Shown here piece after piece: positions 1 to 11,657 of a DNA stretch of 64,000 nucleotides (within the stretch, counting starts at the first letter, position 1; every line of letters begins with the position of its first letter). The position numbers and the translations under genes were made by a program. Under the pieces are notes generated by a model that saw only the letters and a list, made by a program, of their open reading frames with translations, did not search any database and was not told where the DNA came from. Origin of the DNA: an uncultured Microbacterium sp. (GTDB lineage: Bacteria; Actinomycetota; Actinomycetes; Actinomycetales; Microbacteriaceae); the NCBI RefSeq assembly GCF_945952435.1, contig NZ_CAMFHZ010000009.1, forward strand, positions 1-64,000. The letters are read 5' to 3'.

Positions 1-1
1 G

Positions 2-127
2 GCCGACACCCGCCTCGTGAACGTGCACGTGCAGCGGCTGCGCGCGAAGGTCGAGCTCGATCCGGACAGCCCGCGGATCGTGACGACGGTGCGCGGCGTC
101 GGATATCGGGCCGGGAGCGTGGCCTGA
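2..127 (+). CDS. mtrA: Response regulator MtrA, C-terminal fragment (truncated by window edge)
   Basis: Translation [41 protein letters not shown] is an OmpR-type winged-helix C-terminus; directly upstream of mtrB. Confidence 0.9.
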   Translation, partial: ADTRLVNVHVQRLRAKVELDPDSPRIVTTVRGVGYRAGSVA

Positions 128-132
128 GGCCC

Positions 133-1818
133 GTGCCCGCACTCGGCCTCTCCCTCGCACAGAGCGCGCCGGTGCGCAGCGCACGGCGCGGCGCCCGGCG
201 CATCGCCCGCCTGTGGCGGCGCTCGCTGCGGTTCCGCACGCTCGTCATCACCCTCGGCCTGACCGCGGTCGCGGTTCTCGTCACGTGCGTCGCGATGGCG
301 CTGGCGGTGCAGAACAATCTTTGGGAGGCGCGCAAGGACCAGGCGCTGGACGATGCGCGACGAGCGGCGAACTCCGCGCAGGCCGCCGTGGACGCGGCGG
401 ACACCCAGGGCAACAGGACGGCCCTCGTGGGGGTCGTCCGCGACGTCAGGGAGCGTCTGGACTCGGTCTCCGCGGGAACCATGACGGCGGCGTTCCCGAT
501 CGACAACGGATCCGGTCAGACTGCGCCGCAGGGCTTCCTCTCCAACGGCTTCCCCGAGGATCTCGTCAGCGACCAGATGCGTCAGCGCGTCGTGAAGGAC
601 GCGAGCAAGCAGTGGTGGCAGCCCGTCGCGCTGCGGGACAGCGACGGATCCGAGCACGCGGGGATCATCGTCGGCCAGCAGCTCGCGGTGCCGGAGGCCG
701 GCTCCTACGAGCTCTACATCGCCTACGACCTCGCCGACACCGAGCGCACCCTCGTGCTCGTGCAGTCGAGCCTCTGGGTCGCGGGCGTCGTGCTGGTCGC
801 GCTCATCGGCGCGATCGCGTGGTTCTCGCTGCGGTCCGTGGTGCTGCCGATCACCGAGGCCGCCGAGACGAGCGCCCGGTTCGCCGGAGGGGACTTCGCC
901 GTGCGTCTGCCGGTGCGCGGACAGGACGAGCTCGCGACGCTCGGCCGTTCGTTCAATGCGATGGCCGACAGCATCGAGGCCCAGATCAAGGAGCTCGGCG
1001 AGCTGAGCCTCGTCCAGCAGCGCTTCGTCTCCGACGTCTCCCACGAGCTGAGGACGCCGTTGACGACGATCCGTCTCGCTGCGGAGATGCTCAACGACCA
1101 TCGCGAGGAGTTCGACCCGACGACGGCCAGGACGGCCGAGCTGCTGCAGACGCAGGTGCACCGCTTCGACACGCTGCTCGCCGATCTGCTCGAGATCAGC
1201 CGCTACGACGCGGGATCCGTGCAGCTCGAGACCGAGGCGACGAGCCTCGCGCATCTCGCGGAGGAGCTCGTCGAGGACATGCGTCCGCTCGCCGCGTCGC
1301 ACGACACGGAGCTGCGCTACGTCGCCCCTGGCGGACACACGCCCGTCGATCTCGATCCGCGCCGAGTGCGGCGGATCCTGCGCAACCTCATCGGCAACGC
1401 GATCGAGCACGGCGAGGGGCGGCCGATCGTCGTGACGGTCGACAGCAACCAGAACGCGGTCGCGGTCGGCGTGCGCGACAGCGGCCTCGGCATGACCGCG
1501 GAGGACGCCGAGCGCGTCTTCGACCGCTTCTGGCGCGCTGATCCCTCGCGGCGCCGCACGATCGGCGGCACGGGGCTCGGGCTCTCGATCGCCCTCGGAG
1601 ACGCGAGGCTGCATCGTGGCAGCCTCGCGGTGCACTCGACGCTCGGCGGCGGCTCCCACTTCGTGCTGACGCTGCCCCGCGGCGCGCGCCCCCTCGAGGG
1701 GGCGTCGCCGGTCCCCTTGGAGACGGCGGACGCGCTGGACGCGATCGGCGTCGCGACGGCTCCGATCGAGACGCTCGCCGAGCGCTCGCCGGCCGGGGCG
1801 ATCGAGGAGGAGTCATGA
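133..1818 (+). CDS. mtrB: Sensor histidine kinase MtrB
   Basis: TM segments, HAMP, SHELRTPLTTIRLAAEML H-box, GTGLGLSIA G-box; followed by lpqB. Confidence 0.95.
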   Translation: MPALGLSLAQSAPVRSARRGARRIARLWRRSLRFRTLVITLGLTAVAVLVTCVAMALAVQNNLWEARKDQALDDARRAANSAQAAVDAADTQGNRTALVGVVRDVRERLDSVSAGTMTAAFPIDNGSGQTAPQGFLSNGFPEDLVSDQMRQRVVKDASKQWWQPVALRDSDGSEHAGIIVGQQLAVPEAGSYELYIAYDLADTERTLVLVQSSLWVAGVVLVALIGAIAWFSLRSVVLPITEAAETSARFAGGDFAVRLPVRGQDELATLGRSFNAMADSIEAQIKELGELSLVQQRFVSDVSHELRTPLTTIRLAAEMLNDHREEFDPTTARTAELLQTQVHRFDTLLADLLEISRYDAGSVQLETEATSLAHLAEELVEDMRPLAASHDTELRYVAPGGHTPVDLDPRRVRRILRNLIGNAIEHGEGRPIVVTVDSNQNAVAVGVRDSGLGMTAEDAERVFDRFWRADPSRRRTIGGTGLGLSIALGDARLHRGSLAVHSTLGGGSHFVLTLPRGARPLEGASPVPLETADALDAIGVATAPIETLAERSPAGAIEEES

Positions 1819-3524
1819 GGATCGGACGGATCCTGCGGGGATCGCTGATCCTCGCCGTGGTGATGGGCCTCGCCGCCTGTGCCTCCCTTCCCACGACGGG
1901 GGACGTGCGGCCCGGGCTCGCCGCGGGCCCGAGCGACAGCGGCTCCGACGTCGCCTACCTTCCGCAAGGACCGTCGGACGGCATGACGCCAGAGCAGGTG
2001 GTGCGCGGGTTCATCGACGCGGCGTCCAGCCCGAAGGACAGCTGGGGGATCGCCCGGGAGTTCCTCACCTCGACCGCCGCGCAGAAGTGGCGCCCCGACA
2101 CCGGCGTGACGATCGACACCTCGCTGTCCGAACGGCGCTACCAGGCGCCGGAGATCGCCAAGCAGGCCACGACGACCACCGTCCGGCTCAGCCTCCGGCA
2201 GACGGCGAGCGTCGACGAGAACGGCGCCTACGCCACCCAGGCCGCGAGCGGATCCGCGGATCTGGACTACGCGCTGACGAAGAGCCCCGACGGGCAGTGG
2301 CGCATCTCCACGGCGCCGGACGGCATCGTGCTCGACGCGCAGTCCTTCGCGGACGGCGACGTGTTCGCCTCCTACGCGCTCCAGTACTACGACCCGACCT
2401 GGACCTACCTCGTCCCGGACGTGCGCTGGTTCCCGAAGCGCGAGAACACGGCGAGCAGGATCGTGCAGTCGCTCGTCAGCGGCAAGCCGAGCGCCTGGCT
2501 CACCGGCGGGGTGCGGACGGCCTTCACGGGCGACATCGCCCTCGCACGCAACACGGTCACCCCGGAGTCCCAGGTCGCGGAGGTCGCGCTGACCGACGCG
2601 GCGACGAACGCCGACGTGACGACCGTGTCGCGCATGCGGACCCAGCTCGAGCGGAGCCTCGCGGGGGTGGGCGTCTCGCAGGTCAAGCTCACTGCGGGAG
2701 GGCGCGACCTCACCGCGAATGCGGCGGCCGCTGCGTCCACGACGGTCGACCCGCGGCCCCTCGTGCGCAGCGACAAGGGGTTCGGCTTCCTGTCCAACGG
2801 GGAGCTCGTCCCGATCCCCGGGGTCTCCACCGAGCTCGCCGGCTTCCCCAAGCCCGTCTCGGCGATCCGTGCGTCCAGCGGCGCCCAGCGCGTCGCCGTG
2901 CAGACCGGGGACGGAGCGGTCTATGCCGTGACCGACGGCAAGATCGACGAGATCGACGGGCGTCCCGGTCAGATCGCGCCGACGTTGGATCCGTTCGGCT
3001 TCATCTGGACGGCGCAGGCCCAGAGCGCCGCCTCGATCCTGCGGTGGTCGCCCTCGGTCGAGTCGCGGTCCGTGCCGGGGCCGGACGGGGTCTCGCAGAT
3101 CTCGGCGATGGCGATGAGCAGGGACGGATCCCGCCTGGCGATGGCCGTGACCGTGAACGGGCAGAACCGGATCGAGGTCGCGTCGGTCTCCCGCGACGAT
3201 CGAGGAGCCCCCGCCGCACTGAACGGCTCGCCCACGGTGCTCGCGTGGCCGAGCGGCGGCGTGGCGGACCTGACCTGGCTCGACGACTCGACCGTCGGGG
3301 CGCTCGCCGTCGACGGGGCGCGCACCGAGCTGCTGCAACTCGTCGTGGGCGGACCGGCGACGGCGATCGACGTGCCGGACGGCGCGGCGTCCCTCGCTCC
3401 CTCCGCCCCGTCGACGAGCATCCGTCTGCTCACCAGCGACGGGGGCCTGTTCCGGCGCAGCGTCGCGAGCTGGCAGCGCGAGGCGACGGGCATCTCCGTG
3501 CTGGCGGTCCCGCTGGGAGGGTGA
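1815..3524 (+). CDS. lpqB: LpqB family lipoprotein (GerMN domain/beta-propeller)
   Basis: Lipobox LAACASL; ATGA overlap with mtrB; conserved mtrA-mtrB-lpqB synteny. Confidence 0.93.
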   Translation: MRIGRILRGSLILAVVMGLAACASLPTTGDVRPGLAAGPSDSGSDVAYLPQGPSDGMTPEQVVRGFIDAASSPKDSWGIAREFLTSTAAQKWRPDTGVTIDTSLSERRYQAPEIAKQATTTTVRLSLRQTASVDENGAYATQAASGSADLDYALTKSPDGQWRISTAPDGIVLDAQSFADGDVFASYALQYYDPTWTYLVPDVRWFPKRENTASRIVQSLVSGKPSAWLTGGVRTAFTGDIALARNTVTPESQVAEVALTDAATNADVTTVSRMRTQLERSLAGVGVSQVKLTAGGRDLTANAAAAASTTVDPRPLVRSDKGFGFLSNGELVPIPGVSTELAGFPKPVSAIRASSGAQRVAVQTGDGAVYAVTDGKIDEIDGRPGQIAPTLDPFGFIWTAQAQSAASILRWSPSVESRSVPGPDGVSQISAMAMSRDGSRLAMAVTVNGQNRIEVASVSRDDRGAPAALNGSPTVLAWPSGGVADLTWLDDSTVGALAVDGARTELLQLVVGGPATAIDVPDGAASLAPSAPSTSIRLLTSDGGLFRRSVASWQREATGISVLAVPLGG

Positions 3525-3565
3525 GCGGTCGCCCGCTGACCGCGTCCTCGCACCGACCCCGCACG

Positions 3566-3661
3566 GCGTTCGTCCTGCACGGTATGCATCCTGCAGTGCG
3601 TTCGTCCTGCACGGTGTTCGTGCGGCCGTGCGTTCGTCCTGCACGCTGGCGGAGCCGCAGG
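3566..3661. repeat. Three 32-bp-spaced units starting GCGTTCGTCCTGCACG
   Basis: GCGTTCGTCCTGCACG at 3566, 3598 and 3630, spacing exactly 32 bp, between lpqB and comF. Confidence 0.8.
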
Positions 3662-3723
3662 AGTTCCGCACCGGATCGGCGTCCGACGTTCTGCGGCGCG
3701 GGCGGGGCGCGCAGACTCGGGGG

Positions 3724-4425
3724 ATGCCGCTCGAGACCCTTCCCCGTCTGCTCCGTGAGATCGCCGACGTCGTGTTCGCCGCGACGTGCGCCGGCTGCGC
3801 AGCGCCGGGGGCGGCGCTCTGCGACGCCTGCCGCTCGACGCTCGTGCCCCGCGTCGTCAGGATCGAGGCGGAGGACATGCCCTTGCGGGCGGGCCTCGTG
3901 TTCGAGCACGTCGCCGCGTCGGTCCTCCGCGCGATCAAGGAGGACGGGCAGACCTCGCTCGTGGGCAGCCTGCGTCCGGCCCTGCACGCGGCCGTCCACG
4001 ACCTGTGCCCCCAGACGCTCTCCGCGACGTGCGACGTGGTGGTGCCCGTGCCGACGAGCCCTGCGGCCTTCCGGCGCCGCGGGTTCCGCGTGCCGGATCT
4101 GTTCGCGAGGGGCCTCGGTCCGCCGGTGCGCCGCCTGCTGCGCCACGCTCGACGGGTGGAGGATCAGCGCGGTTTGGGAGCGCGCGACCGGGGGACGAAC
4201 GTCGCGGGCGGACTCGTCGCGACGCGGGTGGGAGAGGGGCGGCGTGTGCTGATCGTCGACGACGTCATCACGACCGGGGCGACCTGCCGGGAGGCGGCCA
4301 GGGCGCTCCGCGCAGCGGGATTCGAGGTCGCCGGCGCGGTCGCCGTCGCCGCCACCCCGCGTCGTTCCGCCGGCGGCGTCGAGCCGGGGGGACGCTCCGA
4401 GCGAACGCCCATGACACGCACATGA
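3724..4425 (+). CDS. ComF family phosphoribosyltransferase-like protein
   Basis: CAGCAAPGAALCDACR zinc-finger-like N-terminus, VLIVDDVITTGAT PRPP motif; start MPLETLPRLL chosen over upstream Met. Confidence 0.88.
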   Translation: MPLETLPRLLREIADVVFAATCAGCAAPGAALCDACRSTLVPRVVRIEAEDMPLRAGLVFEHVAASVLRAIKEDGQTSLVGSLRPALHAAVHDLCPQTLSATCDVVVPVPTSPAAFRRRGFRVPDLFARGLGPPVRRLLRHARRVEDQRGLGARDRGTNVAGGLVATRVGEGRRVLIVDDVITTGATCREAARALRAAGFEVAGAVAVAATPRRSAGGVEPGGRSERTPMTRT

Positions 4426-4482
4426 ATTGTGGGTGACATGTCGGGACGCCCCGACTACGGTAGGGACACACAAAGGCGACCA

Positions 4483-4508
4483 CGGTCCGCCCTTGGCCGG
4501 GCGGACCG
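4483..4508 (+). promoter_or_regulatory. 10-bp GC hairpin immediately upstream of the hpf ribosome-binding site
   Basis: CGGTCCGCCC-TTGGCC-GGGCGGACCG perfect stem, then GAACAAGGAGGTCAGG-ATG. Confidence 0.75.
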
Positions 4509-4524
4509 GAACAAGGAGGTCAGG

Positions 4525-5181
4525 ATGGAAACGAACATCGTCGGTGTCGGAGTCGGCATCAGCGATCGATTCCGGGCGGTTGTCGAGGAGAAGACCGCGC
4601 GCATCGCGACGATCGCGACGAAGGCGCAGAGCCTCGACGTGAAAGTCACCCATCGTTCCTATCGCGGCGGTCATGTGGAGGACGAGACCGTCGAACTCAC
4701 CCTCATCGGCAAGGGGCCACTGGTGCGTGCCGAGGCGCGCGACGGCGACAAGTTCGTCGCGCTGGATCTCGCCGTAGACAAGCTCATCGAGCAGGTCCGG
4801 CGGGCGAAGGAGCGCCGTGTGGACGGCCGCAACCATCCGCGGGGAGCCCACTTCGAGAAGGGCACGGGGGAGCTCGCCGGCATCGACGTCCGCCCCGTCT
4901 CCGCCGACACCCTCCACGCGGTATCCACGGGCGCGATCCCCACCCTCCAGATCGAGGAGGAGTACTCCCCGGTCGTGATCCGGACCAAGAACTTCGATGC
5001 GGAGTGGATGACCGTGGAAGAGGCCGTCGACCGGATGGAGCTCGTCGGCCACGACTTCTTCCTCTTCGTCGACGCGCGCAGCGATCACCCGAGCGTGGTC
5101 TATCGACGCAAGGGCTGGGACTACGGCGTCATCTCGCTGACGACGCAGGCGGCGCCCGCCGCCGAAGAGCTCGTCGGCTGA
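4525..5181 (+). CDS. hpf: Ribosome hibernation promoting factor, long form
   Basis: Start METNIVGVGVGISDRF after AAGGAGGT; C-terminal HDFFLFVDARSDHPSVVYRRKGWDYGVI domain. Confidence 0.95.
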   Translation: METNIVGVGVGISDRFRAVVEEKTARIATIATKAQSLDVKVTHRSYRGGHVEDETVELTLIGKGPLVRAEARDGDKFVALDLAVDKLIEQVRRAKERRVDGRNHPRGAHFEKGTGELAGIDVRPVSADTLHAVSTGAIPTLQIEEEYSPVVIRTKNFDAEWMTVEEAVDRMELVGHDFFLFVDARSDHPSVVYRRKGWDYGVISLTTQAAPAAEELVG

Positions 5182-5200
5182 GACAGCCCGGCGGCGTCAC

Positions 5201-5238
5201 GAGACCCCGCCTCCGCCCCGGCGGAGCGCGGGGTCTTC
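5201..5238. terminator. Bidirectional terminator hairpin between convergent hpf and the 5285-6610 gene
   Basis: AGACCCCGC-CTCCGC-CCCG-GCGGAG-C-GCGGGGTCT. Confidence 0.8.
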
Positions 5239-5284
5239 TCCGTGGGAGCGGAGGGGCTCGTCGGCGGCGGAGAAGGGGCCGGCG

Positions 5285-6610
5285 TCAGTCGAAGATGTCG
5301 CCCAGGAGTCCGCCGATGACGAGTCCGCCCAGGACGCCCGAGACGATGTCGCCGCCCCCGGATCCCCGGCGTCCGCCACCACCGCCCCAGCCGTTGCCGC
5401 CGCCCCAGCCCTGATCGGGGCGCGAGGAGTCGATGTCGCGCTGCGCGAGCTGCAGCGCCTCGGAAGCGAGCTGTGCGACGCGACGGGCCGAGCTCAGGGC
5501 CTCTTCGCGCGTGTCCTCGGCGGGGAGCAGGGAGGGGACGTCGATGCGCAGGCGCTCCGCCTCCGCCAGGCGGGTGCGGGCGTCGGCGCCGATCCACCCG
5601 CGGTGACCCTCGATGAGGCCCCGGGCGACCCCGAGCTGGCGGTCCGCGTCGTCGAGGGCGTGCTGCACCGCGTCGATCGAGGGGAGCGGGTGTTCCGCAC
5701 GGTAGCGCGCGGCCGAGACGGCGGCATCGAGCGCGGTGTTCGCCGCACGCAGGCGCGTGAGGTCTCCGAACGGGTCCGTCCGGGTACCGGTCGCGGGGAG
5801 GGCGTCGAGAGCCCGCTGCAGCTCGGCGGCCGCCGCGGCGACGGCGGGCGCCGCCTGCGCGGGGGGAAGCGCGACGAGGTCGCTGCGGGAGTCGGCGACG
5901 ACCTCGGCGAGGGTCGCCTCCGCGCGCAGGGCCTCGATCTCGAAGTCGTCCACGGCATCGAGCAGGGCGGCGGCGCGTCGGGTCGCCTCCGTCGCGGTCT
6001 CGAGCGCGAGCACCGCCTCGCGGGTTCGGCCGGACTCCCGTCGCCGTTCGGAGACGTCGGCGCCGTGCGTGGCGAACGTGACGAGCTGCGCGGCCTCCTC
6101 GGCGCTCTTGACCACGCGCTGCATGGCCGCGTCCGAGTAGCGGGTGGACAGGCGCTCCACCGCGGACTGCGCCTGGGGGACCCTCGCCTGCAGCTCCGCC
6201 GCGTCCTGGCGCACGCGGGCGAGGATCTCCGGGGCGTTGCGCACGCGCGCGACGGCGTCGGCGATGTTCGCCGACTTCTCGTCGATCAGATCCTCGGCCC
6301 ATTCGCACAGTTGGACGATGCGCGCGTTGCGGGTGCGCAGCTCCTCCGCGGTGTCCGGGATCTCGTCGTGGTTGAGCTGGTGCAGTTGGAACGCCTCGCC
6401 CATGTGCGACCGCACGGCGTCGAGGGCCGTGTGGAAGTCGGCGGTCATCTCGTCGCCGAGCTCGGCCGCCGCGAAGGCGAGCTCGTCGCCGGCCGTGCGG
6501 ATCCGTTCGTCGGCGGCGACGATCGCCTGCTCTGCGCGGCGCGCGAGATCGTCGTCCTGCGCCTGCAGTTCTTCCTGTTCGCGCTTGCGTCTGCCCCAGA
6601 AACCGGCCAT
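5285..6610 (-). CDS. Hypothetical coiled-coil protein with Gly-rich C-terminus, related to the C-terminal half of the TPM protein at 53.4-55.4 kb
   Basis: ORF MAGFWGRRKREQEELQ...GGDIVSGVLGGLVIGGLLGDIFD; shares EIPDT...IVQLCE-type segment and Gly-rich tail with 53400-55433. Confidence 0.8.
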   Translation of the reverse strand: MAGFWGRRKREQEELQAQDDDLARRAEQAIVAADERIRTAGDELAFAAAELGDEMTADFHTALDAVRSHMGEAFQLHQLNHDEIPDTAEELRTRNARIVQLCEWAEDLIDEKSANIADAVARVRNAPEILARVRQDAAELQARVPQAQSAVERLSTRYSDAAMQRVVKSAEEAAQLVTFATHGADVSERRRESGRTREAVLALETATEATRRAAALLDAVDDFEIEALRAEATLAEVVADSRSDLVALPPAQAAPAVAAAAAELQRALDALPATGTRTDPFGDLTRLRAANTALDAAVSAARYRAEHPLPSIDAVQHALDDADRQLGVARGLIEGHRGWIGADARTRLAEAERLRIDVPSLLPAEDTREEALSSARRVAQLASEALQLAQRDIDSSRPDQGWGGGNGWGGGGGRRGSGGGDIVSGVLGGLVIGGLLGDIFD

Positions 6611-6669
6611 GCCCCGATCCTATGATCTCGGGCCGTGCCAGAGCTGAGCGTCGATTGCGCCCTGGGCGA

Positions 6670-7266
6670 TCAGACCACCGCGGATCGCGCGGGGCGTCCA
6701 CGCTTGGGACGCTCGCGATCGAGCTCGAGCCGGAGGGCGTGCCGCGGGTGTCGGGCGAGCCGCTCCTCGGCCCGTGCGAGCAGGCGCAGGTCCGCCTCGA
6801 CGGCGCTGACGAGCGCATCCCGGACGAGGGCGCCGGCGAGTCCGTCCGCCGTGTCGGGGCTCGCCGGGTCGTCGAGGGGATCCTGCAGGTCGTGCAGCCG
6901 GGCCAGGCACGATTCGCGCTGGGCGCGGATCACGTCGGCGATCTCCGCGCGGGGCAGGGTCGCCGCCAGCGCGAGCTTGATCGCGAGCTCGTCCCGCACG
7001 GCGGCACCGCGCTGCACGGGGGAGGCGAGCCAGTCGGAGACCTCCGCGGAACCGCTCTCCGTGATGGCCCAGTAGACATGCCCCTGCGCGTCGGTCTCGC
7101 CGCGGGCGACGAGGCCGTCGCGTTCGAGCCGCTCCAGCGTGTTGTAGATCTGGCCGACGTTGAGGGGCCAGGCCGAGCCGGTGCGCCGATCGAACTCGGC
7201 ACGCAGCTGGTAGCCGTAGCATGGTCCCTGGTCGAGGATCGCGAGCAGGCTCTGGCGTACCGACAT
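6670..7266 (-). CDS. PadR family transcriptional regulator
   Basis: MSVRQSLLAILDQGPCYGYQLRAEFDRRTG...VGQIYNTLERLERDGLV; RBS GAAGGAGA. Confidence 0.92.
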   Translation of the reverse strand: MSVRQSLLAILDQGPCYGYQLRAEFDRRTGSAWPLNVGQIYNTLERLERDGLVARGETDAQGHVYWAITESGSAEVSDWLASPVQRGAAVRDELAIKLALAATLPRAEIADVIRAQRESCLARLHDLQDPLDDPASPDTADGLAGALVRDALVSAVEADLRLLARAEERLARHPRHALRLELDRERPKRGRPARSAVV

Positions 7267-7462
7267 CGTCTCTCCTTCACTCCTGTGCTCGGAGTATATG
7301 CATACCGGGAAAGCATTCCGTCGCGCATCGGGGCGTGTCTCGCTGCCCGTGGGGACGGCGCGGATCCGTCCAGAGGAAGGACAGGTCACGGCCCGGTAAC
7401 ATGAACCCGTATGCCGTGTGCGCGTCGCGCGCGGGCACAGAACCACTAGGGAGATGGAATCC

Positions 7463-10264
<2,802 letters not shown>

Positions 10265-10280
10265 ACGCGTCCCGCGTCAC

Positions 10281-10315
10281 GAAGGGCCGGCACGCCATGG
10301 GTGCGCCGGCCCTTC
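10281..10315 (+). terminator. secA terminator
   Basis: GAAGGGCCGGC ... GCCGGCCCTTC, 11-bp perfect stem. Confidence 0.8.
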
Positions 10316-10373
10316 GGCGTCTCGCGCGGACGATGCGTCCGGTGGGGGTTCGCACAGACGATAGCCTTGCTCG

Positions 10374-11597
10374 ATGACACCGAGAACCTTCGATCAGTCG
10401 TCCAAGCTGAAGAACGTCCTGTACGAGATCCGCGGCAACGCGCTCGTCGAGGCGGCGCGGCTGGAGGCGGCGGGTCACTCGGTGCTGAAGCTGAACACGG
10501 GCAATCCCGCGATCTTCGGGTTCGAGGCCCCGCAGCAGATCGTCCGCGACATGCTGGCCACCCTGCCGACGGCGCACGGCTACAGCGAGAGCAAGGGCAT
10601 CGTGTCGGCGCGCCGCGCGGTGGTCAGCCGCTACGAGGAGGTGCCCGGCTTCCCCCCGGTCGATCCGGAGGACGTCTATCTCGGCAACGGCGTGTCCGAG
10701 CTCATCACCATGACGATGCAGGCGCTTCTCGACGAAGGCGACGAGGTGCTCATCCCGGCCCCGGACTATCCGCTCTGGACGGCCATGACGAGCCTCGCCG
10801 GCGGCACCCCCGTGCACTACCTGTGCGACGAGGAGAACGGCTGGAACCCCGACATCGAGGATCTGCGCTCCAAGGTCACCCCCCGCACCAAGGCCATCGT
10901 CGTCATCAACCCGAACAATCCCACCGGCGCGGTGTACTCGCGCGCCGTGCTCCAGCAGATCGTGCAGGTCGCGCGGGAGAACGACCTGCTCCTGCTCAGC
11001 GACGAGATCTACGATCGCATCCTCTTCGACGACGCCCAGCACATCCCCACCGCGACGCTCGCCCCCGATCTGCTCTGCCTCACCTTCAACGGACTCTCCA
11101 AGACCTACCGGGTCGCCGGGTACCGCTCGGGCTGGCTCGTGATCACCGGGCCGAAGGCCCATGCCAAGGGCTTCATCGAGGGCATCACCCTGCTGGCCTC
11201 GACGCGGCTCTGCCCCAACGTCCCCGCGCAGCATGCGGTGCAGGCCGCGCTGAGCGGCGTCCAGTCCATCGACGCGCTGATCGCGCCGAGCGGTCGCCTG
11301 CACCTCCAGCGGGACGCCGCGTGGCAGGGGCTCGAGGCGATCCCGGGGGTGAGCTGCGTCAAGCCCACCGGTGCGCTGTACGCGTTCCCTCGCCTCGATC
11401 CGGAGGTGCACGAGATCCACGACGACGGCAGGCTCATCTACGACCTGCTGGTCGCCGAGCGCATCCTGCTCGTGCAGGGCACCGGCTTCAACTGGCCCAC
11501 CCCCGACCACCTGCGGGTCGTGACGCTGCCCGAGCCCCGCGTCATCACCGAGGCGATCGAGCGACTCGGCAACTTCCTCGCGAGCTATCGGCAGTAG
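10374..11597 (+). CDS. Pyridoxal-phosphate aminotransferase (AlaT/alanine transaminase-like)
   Basis: LNTGNPAIFGF, NPNNPTGAVYSR, LSKTYRVAGYRSGW. Confidence 0.93.
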   Translation: MTPRTFDQSSKLKNVLYEIRGNALVEAARLEAAGHSVLKLNTGNPAIFGFEAPQQIVRDMLATLPTAHGYSESKGIVSARRAVVSRYEEVPGFPPVDPEDVYLGNGVSELITMTMQALLDEGDEVLIPAPDYPLWTAMTSLAGGTPVHYLCDEENGWNPDIEDLRSKVTPRTKAIVVINPNNPTGAVYSRAVLQQIVQVARENDLLLLSDEIYDRILFDDAQHIPTATLAPDLLCLTFNGLSKTYRVAGYRSGWLVITGPKAHAKGFIEGITLLASTRLCPNVPAQHAVQAALSGVQSIDALIAPSGRLHLQRDAAWQGLEAIPGVSCVKPTGALYAFPRLDPEVHEIHDDGRLIYDLLVAERILLVQGTGFNWPTPDHLRVVTLPEPRVITEAIERLGNFLASYRQ

Positions 11598-11657
11598 CGG
11601 AAGGTCCGTCGGCGGGTCACCGCACTGGAACCGTCGCTCCGGCCCGCGGCGCGGGGG

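Noticed and set aside
3566-3661. Possible mini-CRISPR (16-bp repeat, 16-bp spacers)
   Set aside because: Repeat and spacer lengths are too short, only three units, no cas genes or leader.
1317-3938. 873-aa minus-strand ORF opposite mtrB/lpqB
   Set aside because: Antisense to two well-supported genes; Arg/Ala/Pro-rich translation typical of GC-rich shadow frames.
6930-7328. Arg/Ser-rich alternative frames around PadR and elsewhere
   Set aside because: Out-of-frame translations of high-GC coding DNA without RBS or recognisable domains.
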